Made by a program: the position numbers and the translations under genes. Under the pieces are notes generated by a model. The model worked only from the letters and a program-made list of their open reading frames with translations. It ran no database searches and was not told the DNA's origin. Shown here one piece after another: positions 29,158 through 38,389 of a stretch of DNA of 64,000 nucleotides. The first letter of the stretch is position 1, and every line of letters begins with the position of its first letter. The DNA is from W0P28-013 sp963659365 (GTDB lineage: Bacteria; Bacteroidota; Bacteroidia; Bacteroidales; Paludibacteraceae), in assembly GCA_963659365.1 (NCBI GenBank), contig CAVKTI010000005.1, positions 1-64,000 on the forward strand, in the 5' to 3' direction.

Positions 29158-29223
29158 TGGCGACTCCGAAGTGCAAAAATCGTCGTGTTTTCGTCATTTT
29201 TCGGGAATTTATCAACAATTTTT

Positions 29224-31236
29224 ATGGCAAAATTCAGGCTCATTTCCGACTATAAACCCACGGGCGACCAGCCCGAAGCCATTCGCCAACTGACCGAAGG
29301 CGTGGAACGCGGTGTGCCATACCAAACACTGCTGGGGGTTACAGGTTCGGGCAAGACATTCACCATGGCCAATGTGGTGGCAAACCTGAACCGCCCGACG
29401 CTGATTTTGAGCCACAACAAGACGCTGGCCTCGCAACTCTACGACGAATTCAAGTCGTTTTTCCCCGAAAATGCGGTGGAGTATTTCGTGTCGTACTACG
29501 ACTACTACCAGCCCGAGGCCTACATTCCGAGCAGCGACACCTACATCGAAAAAGATTTGGCTATCAACGCCGAAATCGAGAAACTGCGCCTTTCGACCAC
29601 TTCGGCACTGCTCTCGGGGCGGCGCGATGTGGTGGTAATTTCGTCGGTATCGTGCCTCTACGGCATTGGCAATCCCGAAGATTTTCACGACACAGCCATC
29701 GCGGTGGAGTGCGGCAAACGCCTGCTGCGCGACGACCTGCTGCGGCGGCTCGTCGATGGGCTATACACACGCAACGAACTCGACCTGAACCGTGGCAATT
29801 TCCGCGCAAAAGGCGATACTGTCGATGTGTTTCTTGCCTACACGGACTACATTTTGCGCATCGTTTTTTGGGACGACGAGGTAGAGAGCATCGAAGCCAT
29901 CGACCCTGCCAACGGCCACACACTCGCCGACTACGACGCGTTCAACATCTACCCTGCCAACATTTTTGTTACCACACGCGAACGCATCAATCAAGCACTC
30001 GACCAAATTGCGCTCGACCTCGGCCAGCAGGTCGATTATCTGAACGAAATCGGCAAACACTACGAAGCCAAACGCCTCTACGAGCGCGTGAACTACGACC
30101 TCGAAATGATACGCGAAGTGGGTTACTGCTCGGGCATAGAGAACTATTCGCGCTACTTCGATGGGCGAAAACCGGGGATGCGCCCCTTCTGCCTGCTCGA
30201 CTATTTTCCGAAAGATTTTCTGCTGATAGTTGACGAGAGCCATGTTACCCTGCCGCAAGTGCACGCCATGTTTGGCGGCGACCGCTCGCGCAAGCAAAAT
30301 CTGGTCGATTACGGATTTCGTCTACCCGCCGCACTCGACAACCGCCCGCTGAAATTTGAAGAGTTCGAAAGCCTTGTGCATACGGCCATCTATGTGAGTG
30401 CCACGCCCGCCGACTACGAATTGCAAAAATCGGAAGGCGTGGTGGTGGAACAGGTCATTCGCCCCACGGGGCTGCTCGACCCTGTCATCGAAGTGCGGCC
30501 AAGCCTGAACCAAATCGACAATCTGCTCGAAGAGATTGCCCAGCGTGCCGAACGCGACGAGCGTGTGCTGGTAACCACGCTCACCAAACGCATGGCCGAA
30601 GAGTTGGACAAATACTTCACCAAGATGGGCGTGCGCTGCCGCTACATTCACTCCGACATCGAAACACTGGAACGCGTCGAGATTTTGAACGACCTGCGCA
30701 ACGGCCTGTTCGATGTGCTGATTGGCATCAACCTGCTGCGCGAAGGCTTGGATCTGCCGCAAGTGTCGCTCGTGGCAATACTCGATGCCGACAAAGAGGG
30801 ATTCCTGCGCAACCACCGCTCGCTCACACAGACCGCAGGGCGCGCAGCACGCAATGTGAACGGCAAAGTGATAATGTATGCCGACACCATCACCGAGAGT
30901 ATGCAGCGCACCATCGACGAAACTAACCGCCGCCGCGAAAAGCAGTTGCGCTACAACGAGGAGCATCACATCACCCCCACGCCAATTGTCAAAAACAACA
31001 TCTCGACCCTGACGCCACAAAAAGCGAAGCCAGCCCCGAACTACTATGTAGAACCCGAAACAGTGAGCCTCGCCGCCGACCCTGTGGTGCAATACATGAC
31101 CCCGCAAGCCTTGGAAAAAGCCATCGCCCACACTCGCCACCTGATGGAAAAAGCCGCCAAAGACCTCAACTTTATCGAAGCCGCCCAATACCGCGACGAA
31201 CTAATCAAACTCGAGAAAAAACTTTTGGAAAAGTGA
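29224..31236 (+). CDS. uvrB: Excinuclease ABC subunit B
   Basis: UvrB is the damage-verifying helicase-like subunit of UvrABC nucleotide excision repair, which receives damaged DNA from UvrA and recruits UvrC. The 670-residue length is normal. Motifs are Walker A GVTGSGKT (38-45), the beta-hairpin YYDYYQPEAYIP, Walker B DESHVTLPQ, helicase motif VI QTAGRAARNV, and the C-terminal UVR domain EKAAKDLNFIEAAQYRDEL that binds UvrC. I chose the ATG at 29224 (MAKFRLISDYKPTGDQP), which matches usual UvrB N-termini; the frame is open further upstream but crosses the promoter. The gene appears to be transcribed alone. Confidence 0.98.
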   Translation: MAKFRLISDYKPTGDQPEAIRQLTEGVERGVPYQTLLGVTGSGKTFTMANVVANLNRPTLILSHNKTLASQLYDEFKSFFPENAVEYFVSYYDYYQPEAYIPSSDTYIEKDLAINAEIEKLRLSTTSALLSGRRDVVVISSVSCLYGIGNPEDFHDTAIAVECGKRLLRDDLLRRLVDGLYTRNELDLNRGNFRAKGDTVDVFLAYTDYILRIVFWDDEVESIEAIDPANGHTLADYDAFNIYPANIFVTTRERINQALDQIALDLGQQVDYLNEIGKHYEAKRLYERVNYDLEMIREVGYCSGIENYSRYFDGRKPGMRPFCLLDYFPKDFLLIVDESHVTLPQVHAMFGGDRSRKQNLVDYGFRLPAALDNRPLKFEEFESLVHTAIYVSATPADYELQKSEGVVVEQVIRPTGLLDPVIEVRPSLNQIDNLLEEIAQRAERDERVLVTTLTKRMAEELDKYFTKMGVRCRYIHSDIETLERVEILNDLRNGLFDVLIGINLLREGLDLPQVSLVAILDADKEGFLRNHRSLTQTAGRAARNVNGKVIMYADTITESMQRTIDETNRRREKQLRYNEEHHITPTPIVKNNISTLTPQKAKPAPNYYVEPETVSLAADPVVQYMTPQALEKAIAHTRHLMEKAAKDLNFIEAAQYRDELIKLEKKLLEK

Positions 31237-31381
31237 AGATTTTTGAGAACATAGAAGATAGAACATAGACTTTTTAATTACTTAATTATCTAATTCCCAA
31301 TTATTTAATTAAAATTTGGCGGCGTTATTGAGCGCGAATAATTCATAATTCTAAATTCAAAATTCTTAATTAAGCAAAAAA

Positions 31382-31488
31382 CCCCTCCCCTGCTTACGCA
31401 GGTACTCCCCTTGAAAAGGGGAGAGGACTGAACCAACAGCGATGCGAACCTGTCCCCTTTGCAAGGGGACGAGCGAAGCGGAGGGGTT
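31382..31488. repeat. 110-bp interspersed repeat, copy B
   Basis: The 107-bp copy starts CCCCTCCCCTGC and ends GCGGAGGGGTT, with the same orientation and internal hairpins as copy A. The sequence following it also resembles that following copy A. Confidence 0.85.
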
Positions 31489-31527
31489 AGAAACGCAAAT
31501 CAACAAATCTCCAAATCCACAAAAAAA

Positions 31528-31552
31528 CGGACATGGCATGCCGCGTCCCTAC
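31528..31552. repeat. GTAGGGAC-type palindromic repeat, copy 2
   Basis: The core is GGACATGGCATGCCGCGTCC followed by CTAC. It is preceded by AAATCCACA and several A residues, as at copy 1. Confidence 0.7.
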
Positions 31553-31592
31553 TTTCGCACTTTCACACTTTCGCACTTTCATACTAATTTCG

Positions 31593-31600
31593 TATCTTTG
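31593..31600 (+). promoter_or_regulatory. -7 promoter element of the polyprenyl synthase gene
   Basis: TATCTTTG lies 24 bp before the ATG, so the leader is short. The context (ACTAATTTCGTATCTTTGCA) closely matches the tRNA-Leu promoter. Confidence 0.65.
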
Positions 31601-31624
31601 CAGTTTGAAACAATCCTACGCCGA

Positions 31625-32596
31625 ATGGTCGAACTCAACGAAATACGAAAACCCATCGCCAACGAATGGCAAAAATTTGAAACGCTGTTTGCAGACGCTT
31701 TCCAGTCGCACGACCCGCTGCTGCACACTGCCTTGACCCATGTGGCACGCTGCAAGGGCAAGCAGATTCGCCCGACGCTCACACTTTTGGCGGCGCAAAT
31801 GGCAGGCGGCATCAATGTCAAATCGCACTTGGTGGCAGCCGCTTTCGAGGTGCTGCACACAGCCAGCCTGCTGCACGACGATGTGGTCGATAGCACCAAC
31901 GAACGGCGCGGACGACCCTCGGCAAATGCGCAATTTGGCAACAAAACCGCCATTCTCGTGGGCGACTACCTGCTCACCAAATCGATGGAACTGGTTGTGC
32001 GCGCCGAAAATCTAAACTTGGTGCGCTGCTTGGCCGAACTCGGCAAGGAGATTACGCGCGGCGAACTGCTGCAACTGCAACACGCCTACCAACCCACCGA
32101 CGAGGCGGTGTATTACGAAATTGTGCGCTGCAAAACGGCAACCCTTTTTGCCAACTGCGCCTTGGCGGGAGCCCTGTCGGCTGCAACCACGCCGCAACAA
32201 ATCGAGGCGTTGCAGAAATTCGGCGAAAACCTCGGCATCTGTTTCCAGATAAAAGACGATATTTTCGACTACACGCCCCAAGCACACATCGGCAAACCCA
32301 CGCTGAACGACATACGCGAAGGCAAATTCACGCTGCCACTCATCTACGCACTGAAATGCGCCCCCGAAACAGCCGCAAAACAGATTGTCGATATAGTAAA
32401 AAATGCCGATGAAATCGACAAAAATCGCACTTTTATACAGCAATTTGTAGAGCAGAACGGCGGCATCGGCTATGCGCAAGAGAAAATGGACGAGTTTCGC
32501 CAAAAATCGCTCGATTGTTTGGCCATTTTTGCCGATTCCGACACCAAACAGTCGCTGCACCAACTGTTAGACTTCGCCTTGGAGCGCGAAAACTGA
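31625..32596 (+). CDS. Polyprenyl diphosphate synthase
   Basis: The 323-residue enzyme adds isopentenyl diphosphate units to an allylic diphosphate, making a long all-trans prenyl chain, probably for the menaquinone tail. The first Asp-rich motif is DDVVD (85-89, in LLHDDVVDSTNERRG) and the second is DDIFD (211-215). The conserved GKQIRP (45-50) binds IPP. Length fits the octaprenyl/heptaprenyl synthase group; chain length cannot be read from the sequence, so I give no symbol. The frame is open upstream to 31442 but runs through repeats and the promoter; the ATG at 31625 gives a normal N-terminus. Confidence 0.93.
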   Translation: MVELNEIRKPIANEWQKFETLFADAFQSHDPLLHTALTHVARCKGKQIRPTLTLLAAQMAGGINVKSHLVAAAFEVLHTASLLHDDVVDSTNERRGRPSANAQFGNKTAILVGDYLLTKSMELVVRAENLNLVRCLAELGKEITRGELLQLQHAYQPTDEAVYYEIVRCKTATLFANCALAGALSAATTPQQIEALQKFGENLGICFQIKDDIFDYTPQAHIGKPTLNDIREGKFTLPLIYALKCAPETAAKQIVDIVKNADEIDKNRTFIQQFVEQNGGIGYAQEKMDEFRQKSLDCLAIFADSDTKQSLHQLLDFALEREN

Positions 32597-32760
32597 ACGC
32601 AGCGCACCATTTCGCCCCATCGGCAGCGAAAATCAGCAACGCAACTTTCATAGTTATTTCATTATTTGAAGATTTGAAGATTTGAAAATTGCGGTATGTA
32701 CCTACAAAACTCAACCCATTAAGTCATTGAGTTATTAAGTTATTAAATTATTTTAGAAAA

Positions 32761-34854
32761 GTGGTGCTAAATACCGACATAAACTATCTGCCTGGCGTGG
32801 GACCAAAGCGCGCCGCCACGCTCATGAGCGAACTCGGCATACGCACCGTCGAAGACCTCATCACCTATTTCCCCTACAAACACATCGACCGCAGCCGCTT
32901 CTACACCATCGGTCAGGTGGACGAAACTCTGCCCTACATTCAACTGAAAGCGCAGATTGTCAGATTTGAAAAACGCGGCGAAGGACGCTCGCAGCGGCTC
33001 ACCGCCACCATCACCGACGGCACTGGCACGATGGAACTGGTCTGGTTCAAAGGGCTGAAATTCGTCGAGGACAAATACCGCCTCAACCAACCCTACATCA
33101 TCTTTGGCAAGCCGCAACGCTACGGCCGCATGCTGAACATTGCGCACCCCGAAATCGACCTTTTTACCGAAGAAAATCAGCAAAAAGTGCAAGGCTTGCA
33201 GGCGCACTACAACACGACGGAAAAGATGAAATCGTCGTTTCTCAACTCCGCCGCCCTGCGCAAAATAATCTACACCGCACTGACCGACCCCACGCTGCAA
33301 ATTCCCGAAACACTGCCGCTGTCGCTCACCCAGAAATATGCGCTGATGCCACGCGACGAGGCAATTCGCAACATTCACTTCCCGAAAAATGCACGCCTGC
33401 TCGAACAAGCGCGCCGCCGCCTGAAATTCGAGGAGTTGTTCTTCATTCAACTCAGCATTGTGCGCCAGTCGAAACTGCGCGAGCAGAAATATCAAGGCTA
33501 CATTTTTGGCAAGATAGGCGACTATTTTACCCGATTTTATCGGGAATTTTTGCCCTTCGAACTGACCAACGCCCAAAAACGCGTGCTGAAAGAGATTCGC
33601 GCCGACCTCGCCTCGGGGCGGCAGATGAACCGCCTGCTGCAAGGCGATGTGGGCAGCGGCAAAACCATGGTGGCATTGATGACCGCGCTCATCGCCATCG
33701 ACAACGGCTTCCAAGCCTGCATCATGGCACCCACCGAAATTTTGGCGACGCAGCACTTCCAATCCATCTCCGAACAGGTCGAAAAAATCGGGATAAATGT
33801 GCGGTTGCTCACTGGTTCGACCAAAAAATCGGAGCGCGAAACCATCGACAACGAACTGCGCGACGGCTCGCTGCAACTGCTCATCGGCACGCACGCCCTG
33901 ATCGAAGATAATGTCGTGTTCAAAAATCTCGGGCTGGTGGTTATCGACGAGCAACACCGCTTTGGCGTGGCACAACGCGCTAAACTTTGGAGCAAAAACA
34001 TACAGCCGCCGCACATTTTGGTGATGACCGCCACGCCCATTCCGCGCACGCTGGCCATGACCATCTACGGCGATTTAGATGTTTCGGTTATCGACGAACT
34101 GCCGCCCGGTCGCAAGCCGATTGCCACCTACCACTATTTCGACAACCGCCGCGCCGCGCTCAATCAGTTTCTGAAAAAGCAAATCGACGCTGGGCGGCAG
34201 GTTTACATCGTCTATCCGCTCATTCAAGAGTCGGAAAAACTCGACCTGAAAGACCTCGAAAACGGCTACCAGCAGGTGCGCGAAGCCTTTCCCGACTACA
34301 AAATCAGCATGGTGCACGGCAAGATGAAAGCCGCCGACAAAGAGCGTGAAATGGCCGATTTTGTCGCAGGAAAAACGCAAATAATGGTGGCAACCACCGT
34401 GATAGAAGTGGGCGTGAATGTGCCGAATGCCAGCGTGATGGTCATCGAAAACGCCGAACGCTTCGGGCTGGCGCAACTGCACCAACTGCGTGGGCGCGTG
34501 GGGCGCGGTGCCGACCAGAGTTACTGCATACTGATGTCGCGCTACGAACTGAAAAACGACACCCGCCGCCGACTGCAAATAATGGTCGATTCTACCGACG
34601 GTTTTGTGATTGCCGAAGCCGACCTCAACTTGCGCGGTCCTGGCGACATCGACGGCACCATTCAGAGCGGACTGCCCTTCGACCTGAAAATTGCCGACCT
34701 TGCCCACGACGGCAAAATTTTGCAAGCCGCTCGCACCATTGCGCAAGACCTGCTCGCCGAAGACCCCGACCTGTCGTCGGACGAAAACAGATGTCTCGGC
34801 GCACAACTGGCCAAACTGACCAAAAGCACCATCAACTGGGGCGTGATTTCGTGA
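32761..34854 (+). CDS. recG: ATP-dependent DNA helicase RecG
   Basis: RecG remodels stalled replication forks and Holliday junctions, driving branch migration. The 697-residue protein has an N-terminal helix-hairpin-helix-like start (YLPGVGPKRAATL), the OB-fold wedge domain, then two helicase lobes: Walker A GDVGSGKT near residue 295, DEQH box (DEQHRFGV) near 396, TATPIPRTLA, and motif VI LRGRVGRG. There is no ATG at the natural N-terminus. The frame begins GTG GTG at 32761/32764, so a GTG start is likely. A 164-bp spacer separates it from the polyprenyl synthase; it holds no clear TAnnTTTG promoter. Confidence 0.97.
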   Translation: MVLNTDINYLPGVGPKRAATLMSELGIRTVEDLITYFPYKHIDRSRFYTIGQVDETLPYIQLKAQIVRFEKRGEGRSQRLTATITDGTGTMELVWFKGLKFVEDKYRLNQPYIIFGKPQRYGRMLNIAHPEIDLFTEENQQKVQGLQAHYNTTEKMKSSFLNSAALRKIIYTALTDPTLQIPETLPLSLTQKYALMPRDEAIRNIHFPKNARLLEQARRRLKFEELFFIQLSIVRQSKLREQKYQGYIFGKIGDYFTRFYREFLPFELTNAQKRVLKEIRADLASGRQMNRLLQGDVGSGKTMVALMTALIAIDNGFQACIMAPTEILATQHFQSISEQVEKIGINVRLLTGSTKKSERETIDNELRDGSLQLLIGTHALIEDNVVFKNLGLVVIDEQHRFGVAQRAKLWSKNIQPPHILVMTATPIPRTLAMTIYGDLDVSVIDELPPGRKPIATYHYFDNRRAALNQFLKKQIDAGRQVYIVYPLIQESEKLDLKDLENGYQQVREAFPDYKISMVHGKMKAADKEREMADFVAGKTQIMVATTVIEVGVNVPNASVMVIENAERFGLAQLHQLRGRVGRGADQSYCILMSRYELKNDTRRRLQIMVDSTDGFVIAEADLNLRGPGDIDGTIQSGLPFDLKIADLAHDGKILQAARTIAQDLLAEDPDLSSDENRCLGAQLAKLTKSTINWGVIS

Positions 34855-34862
34855 AAAAGCGC

Positions 34863-34885
34863 TTATTTAGATTCAGTCTAAATAA
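34863..34885. terminator. AT-rich hairpin after recG
   Basis: A perfect 9-bp stem, TTATTTAGA (34863-34871) with TCTAAATAA (34877-34885), has a 5-nt loop and starts 9 bp after the recG stop. It is low in G+C and lacks a strong T run, so it may be a weak terminator or a protein-binding site before dgkA. Confidence 0.4.
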
Positions 34886-34930
34886 CAAACATACAAAATC
34901 TATCGATAAAATCGGACAAAATCGAATTTT

Positions 34931-35287
34931 ATGAAAAAATTTTTCAGAGGATTCAAATACGCTTTTTCGGGGCTTGTAGCCGCCACCAAAAGCGAGTGCA
35001 ACATGAGGTTTCATCTCTGCGCCATGGTTTGCGTGGTGGTGGCTGGTTTCGTTTTTTGCATCTCTGCTACCGAATGGCTGGCTGTGCTGCTCTGCTGCGG
35101 CATGGTGGTTGGGGCAGAGATGCTGAACACCGCCATCGAAAAGTTGGCAGATGCGGTAGAACCTGCCAAAAACGAGCGCATAAAATTTGTGAAAGACGCG
35201 GCAGCAGGTGGCGTTTTGGCGTGTGCCATCGCGGCGGCGTGTGTCGGGCTGATAATTTTCGTTCCAAAAATAATCGCACTCTTTTAG
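34931..35287 (+). CDS. dgkA: Diacylglycerol kinase / undecaprenol kinase (DgkA family)
   Basis: The 118-residue inner-membrane protein matches the small prokaryotic diacylglycerol kinase family, which phosphorylates diacylglycerol or undecaprenol for lipid recycling. Visible marks are FKYAFSGL near the N-terminus, the signature AEMLNTAIEKLAD with the catalytic Glu region, KDAAAGGVL, and three hydrophobic helices. Whether its substrate is DAG or undecaprenol cannot be told from sequence. comF begins 1 bp after its stop, so the two are translationally linked. Confidence 0.93.
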   Translation: MKKFFRGFKYAFSGLVAATKSECNMRFHLCAMVCVVVAGFVFCISATEWLAVLLCCGMVVGAEMLNTAIEKLADAVEPAKNERIKFVKDAAAGGVLACAIAAACVGLIIFVPKIIALF

Positions 35288-35288
35288 C

Positions 35289-35984
35289 ATGAAGATAAAG
35301 CAGATTTTCGACCATTTCATCGGCATTTTTTACCCGAATCTTTGTTGCGCTTGCGGCAAAGTTTTGGCGGTTGGCGAAGAGTCCATCTGCATGGACTGTC
35401 TGCTGCACCTGCCACGCACACGCCTGCACCTCGAGTGCGACAACAAACTCGAAAAACGCTTTTGGGGCAAGGCCGCCATCGAGCGCGCCACCGCCTTCTA
35501 CTACTTCGAAAAAGGGTCGCGCTACCGCACCATTCTCCACCAGTTGAAGTACAAAAACGGCACGCAAATCGGCTTTGTGATGGCAAAATATGCCGCCACA
35601 GAGTTGCTCGAATCGCCTGACTTTCAACAATTTGATTACATTGTGCCTGTGCCGCTCCACCCGAAAAAATTTGCCAAACGCGGTTACAACCAAGCCGAGT
35701 GCATTGCCCAAGGGCTGGCGGCGGTGATGGGCGCGCCTGTGGAAACGAAAAATCTCTACCGCGCCATCGAAAATCCCACGCAGACGAAGAAATCGGTGTA
35801 CGAGCGTTGGGAAAATACCAAGGGCATTTTTGCGCTGCACGATGCGCATCTGTTTGCCGACAAGCGCGTGCTAATTGTGGACGATGTGCTGACAACAGGC
35901 TCCACGCTCATCGCTTGCGCCGAGGCGATATTGGCGCAGACACCCACGGCGCACATCTCGGTTTTCACGCTGGCGGCAGCATAA
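35289..35984 (+). CDS. comF: ComF family phosphoribosyltransferase-like protein
   Basis: The 231-residue protein is related to competence protein ComF/GntX. The N-terminus has zinc-finger cysteines (CCAC and CMDC). The C-terminal part is a type I phosphoribosyltransferase fold with KRGYNQAE and the PRPP-binding loop VLIVDDVLTTGSTL. ComF aids DNA uptake in naturally competent bacteria, but the family is found widely in bacteria not known to be competent. It is coupled to dgkA (1-bp gap), and its stop is one base before MITE copy 2. Confidence 0.92.
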   Translation: MKIKQIFDHFIGIFYPNLCCACGKVLAVGEESICMDCLLHLPRTRLHLECDNKLEKRFWGKAAIERATAFYYFEKGSRYRTILHQLKYKNGTQIGFVMAKYAATELLESPDFQQFDYIVPVPLHPKKFAKRGYNQAECIAQGLAAVMGAPVETKNLYRAIENPTQTKKSVYERWENTKGIFALHDAHLFADKRVLIVDDVLTTGSTLIACAEAILAQTPTAHISVFTLAAA

Positions 35985-35985
35985 A

Positions 35986-36188
35986 GGGGATTTCTATAAA
36001 TTCCCCGTTTTATAAAAATTTTAATAACTGCGGAATTCCTTGAATACTTTTGTGCGCTTTTTGTTTTTGGACTGCATCTCTTTGACTTTCACTCAATTAC
36101 AATGCCACCGCATTGTGCTTTCGCTCAAGCCAAATATCTGCTAGCCCAAAATTCAAAAATCACTACAAAGAAATTTATAGAAATCCCC
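35986..36188. mobile_element. MITE-like element, copy 2
   Basis: The 203-bp element has perfect 17-bp terminal inverted repeats (GGGGATTTCTATAAATT). It is the reverse complement of copy 1 along its whole length with scattered substitutions. It begins one base after the comF stop and ends 17 bp before the glycosyltransferase ATG. No coding capacity is seen. Confidence 0.88.
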
Positions 36189-36205
36189 TAAAAAAGTGTG
36201 GTAAA

Positions 36206-37294
36206 ATGGTCGTTTTATCCATCGCAACATACATTTTCGTTGGGCTTTATGCGCTGATGGTCGTTGCATTTGCTATCGGCTGGCGGCGGTTGCCGCATTT
36301 TGACGAAAAAACGCCGATGAAAACGCCTATTTCGCTCGTTGTTTGCTGCAAAAACGAAGCCGACAATCTGCCGCACCTTTTGGCGACAATCGCCCAACAA
36401 ACGCACCCCGATTTTGAGGTGATTTTTGCCAACGACCACTCGACCGACGATACCGCAAAAATTCTCGATGAATTCTGCAAAAATCACACTTTTGCGCACA
36501 CTTTCGACACGGTTGGCAACGGCAAAAAAAACGCCCTGCGCGAAGCCATTGCCCGCACGCACCACAACACCATTGTCTGCACCGATGCCGACTGCACGCT
36601 GCCGCCAAAACACCTGCAAACCATCGCCGATTTTTTTGCCGAAAATGCGCCCGATTTGCTGATTGGCAGCGTGAAAATGGCGCACAATGGCACACTGTTT
36701 CAGCAACTGCAAGCGTTGGAATTTGCCTCGCTGGTAGCATCGACGGCGGGCGCGTGCGGCGTGGGCAAACCCATCATGTGCAATGGTGCAAACCTCGCAT
36801 TCAAAAGGCAGGTGTGGCAGGCCTGCAGCGACCAACTGCACGACAGCACGCCTTCGGGCGACGACCTGTTTTTGCTGCACGCTGTGAAGAAAATGGGCGG
36901 TAAAATTGCCTTTTTGAAGAGTGAAAACGCCGTGGTAACCACGCAGCCGCAGGCTACGCTCGGTCGGTTTGTGCGCCAGCGTGCGCGGTGGAGTTCCAAA
37001 GCCACCGCCTACACCGACCCTGCGACCATTGCCGTGGCGTGTGTTGTTTTGGGTGTGTCGCTGCTGATTTTAGCCGATTTTATCGGCATTTTTTGGCAGT
37101 TTGCCACGCTTGTACCGTTTCTCGTCGCTTTCGGCGTAAAATTTGCGATAGATACGGCATTTTTAGCCATTTTCCTGCCCTTTACGCAGCAACGCCGACT
37201 GCTACTCCACACACCCCTTTTGAGTGCGATTTACCCCATCTACATCGCCTACGCTGCCCTACGCGGCCTCACAGGGAAAGTTCGGTGGAAATAG
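36206..37294 (+). CDS. Membrane-bound family 2 glycosyltransferase
   Basis: The 362-residue enzyme has an N-terminal membrane helix (about 5-26), a GT-A catalytic domain, and two or more C-terminal hydrophobic helices (about 276-360). Motifs are VVCCKNEADNL, ANDHSTDD, the metal-binding DxD as TDADC (Asp127, Asp129), SGDDLFLL and the QRARW motif of processive GT2 enzymes. It probably transfers sugars to an envelope polysaccharide or lipid on the cytoplasmic side. The frame is open upstream into the MITE, but the ATG at 36206 starts the first membrane helix. It converges with the next gene, only 9 bp away. Confidence 0.9.
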   Translation: MVVLSIATYIFVGLYALMVVAFAIGWRRLPHFDEKTPMKTPISLVVCCKNEADNLPHLLATIAQQTHPDFEVIFANDHSTDDTAKILDEFCKNHTFAHTFDTVGNGKKNALREAIARTHHNTIVCTDADCTLPPKHLQTIADFFAENAPDLLIGSVKMAHNGTLFQQLQALEFASLVASTAGACGVGKPIMCNGANLAFKRQVWQACSDQLHDSTPSGDDLFLLHAVKKMGGKIAFLKSENAVVTTQPQATLGRFVRQRARWSSKATAYTDPATIAVACVVLGVSLLILADFIGIFWQFATLVPFLVAFGVKFAIDTAFLAIFLPFTQQRRLLLHTPLLSAIYPIYIAYAALRGLTGKVRWK

Positions 37295-37303
37295 GGAGAA
37301 GAT

Positions 37304-37945
37304 TCAGATATTTTCTCCAAATGTAACGGACGATTCTTTGAACCAACCTTTCTGCTCTGACAGATAGAAAAAATAGATGAATCCAAGATACAATACGATG
37401 AGAATAAACACCGCTACCTCTATCCAGACCGTAGCCTTAAGAATTGGTTCACGCGACTGAACATCAATATAAGCCAAGATATTGTGTATGGTAAATGGTT
37501 GTTCGGTTGCTTCAAATGCGGTCAAATGATTGTCAATGCCATTGGCAAACGACTCCATATAAGAGATATACGCATTCACCCCTACTGCTTTCACTATAAA
37601 ATTAACATCGGCATTTTCGTCTAGATAGGTGCGTAACGAGCGACTATCTGACAAAACTCTGCGCAATTGTTCCTTTTCTAATACTTGATTGCAGTAATCG
37701 GGCGAAATGCTATTGAGATACAACTCGAAAGTTTGAATGCCTTTTTGCATTCCTTGCTCCATCTTTGAGGGCAACAACGCACAAAGCACCAAAAGCAAAA
37801 CGCCTATTATGGGTGCTAAAACAGTCCCCACAATCAATAATTTTTTATAAGAAAAATCGGGAGCGGGTTGAAGCACATAACGGACTATGGCGTATGCGCC
37901 ACCAATAGCCAATAATGCAAAAAGAATAGCAAAAGCAATATACAT
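37304..37945 (-). CDS. Hypothetical membrane protein
   Basis: The 213-residue protein has two N-terminal hydrophobic helices (MYIAFAILFALLAIGGAYAIV and a second near 40-62), a soluble middle of about 100 residues, and a C-terminal helix (AVFILIVLYLGFIYFFYL). I do not recognise it. An upstream ATG at 37999 would overlap the preceding gene by 49 bp; the ATG at 37945 is 5 bp after that gene's stop and fits tight operon spacing. It is the last gene of the SPFH-led block. Confidence 0.7.
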   Translation of the reverse strand: MYIAFAILFALLAIGGAYAIVRYVLQPAPDFSYKKLLIVGTVLAPIIGVLLLVLCALLPSKMEQGMQKGIQTFELYLNSISPDYCNQVLEKEQLRRVLSDSRSLRTYLDENADVNFIVKAVGVNAYISYMESFANGIDNHLTAFEATEQPFTIHNILAYIDVQSREPILKATVWIEVAVFILIVLYLGFIYFFYLSEQKGWFKESSVTFGENI

Positions 37946-37950
37946 AACTA

Positions 37951-38388
37951 TTACACTTTTTGGGGTGGATAATAAATGACGGTTTTTTGTGGGCGACAAT
38001 TTTCTTTGAGTCGTTCTTTGAGCGGTTTTCTAAGCGATTTCAGCGTCAAATATGCTTCAGGAATGCCCAAATCGCGCAGTACAATTTTGGCAAGCAACCG
38101 CCCACATGGGGCTTGCATATATTCAGTAAAAGTATCGGGGCGCAGTGTTGGCGTATTGCGCTCGACAAGTATATGGTACTTGCGCTTTTTGTCTGCCCAC
38201 GAGTGAAAAATTTCGATGGCTTTATACAGGCACATAAAGACCAAAAGTCCTTGCACAACCACAAGCCACCAACCTATACGATAGCAGGGAACAACGCCTA
38301 TGCCTCCTCCTACAACGCATAGGAGAAAGGCATAGGAATTGAGATACATGAACCTCGGAAAAGTCGCGATAGTTCTTGTAGTCGGCAT
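37951..38388 (-). CDS. Hypothetical membrane protein
   Basis: The 145-residue protein has two hydrophobic segments near the N-terminus (about 15-30 and 38-54), then a basic cytoplasmic-looking tail with LPDTFTEYMQAPCGRLLA-like sequence and a Lys/Arg-rich stretch ending in PPQKV. I recognise no family. The ATG at 38388 follows the previous gene's TAA after one base (TAAAATG), so the two are coupled; an upstream ATG at 38427 would overlap more. Confidence 0.68.
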   Translation of the reverse strand: MPTTRTIATFPRFMYLNSYAFLLCVVGGGIGVVPCYRIGWWLVVVQGLLVFMCLYKAIEIFHSWADKKRKYHILVERNTPTLRPDTFTEYMQAPCGRLLAKIVLRDLGIPEAYLTLKSLRKPLKERLKENCRPQKTVIYYPPQKV

Positions 38389-38389
38389 T

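Larger units (their letters stand above)
28965..29217. other. Cluster of DnaA-box-like 9-mers in the divergent uvrB/giant-gene region
   Basis: Five plus-strand nonamers resemble TTATCCACA: TTATAAACA (28965), TTATCGACA (29059), TTATCAACA (29079), TTATGAACG (29090) and TTATCAACA (29209). None is a perfect match and the region is AT-rich, so chance is possible. Confidence 0.3.
31237..31624. other. Intergenic region with stacked repeats and a promoter
   Basis: It holds low-complexity AT sequence with GAACATAGA-type words, the 107-bp repeat (31382-31488), a GTAGGGAC-type palindrome (31528-31552), a CTTTC-rich stretch, and a -7 element (31593-31600). No gene is seen. Confidence 0.7.

Noticed and set aside
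29116..29223. A longer uvrB start at a TTG
   Set aside because: It would include the TACCTTTG promoter and adds residues that UvrB proteins do not have.
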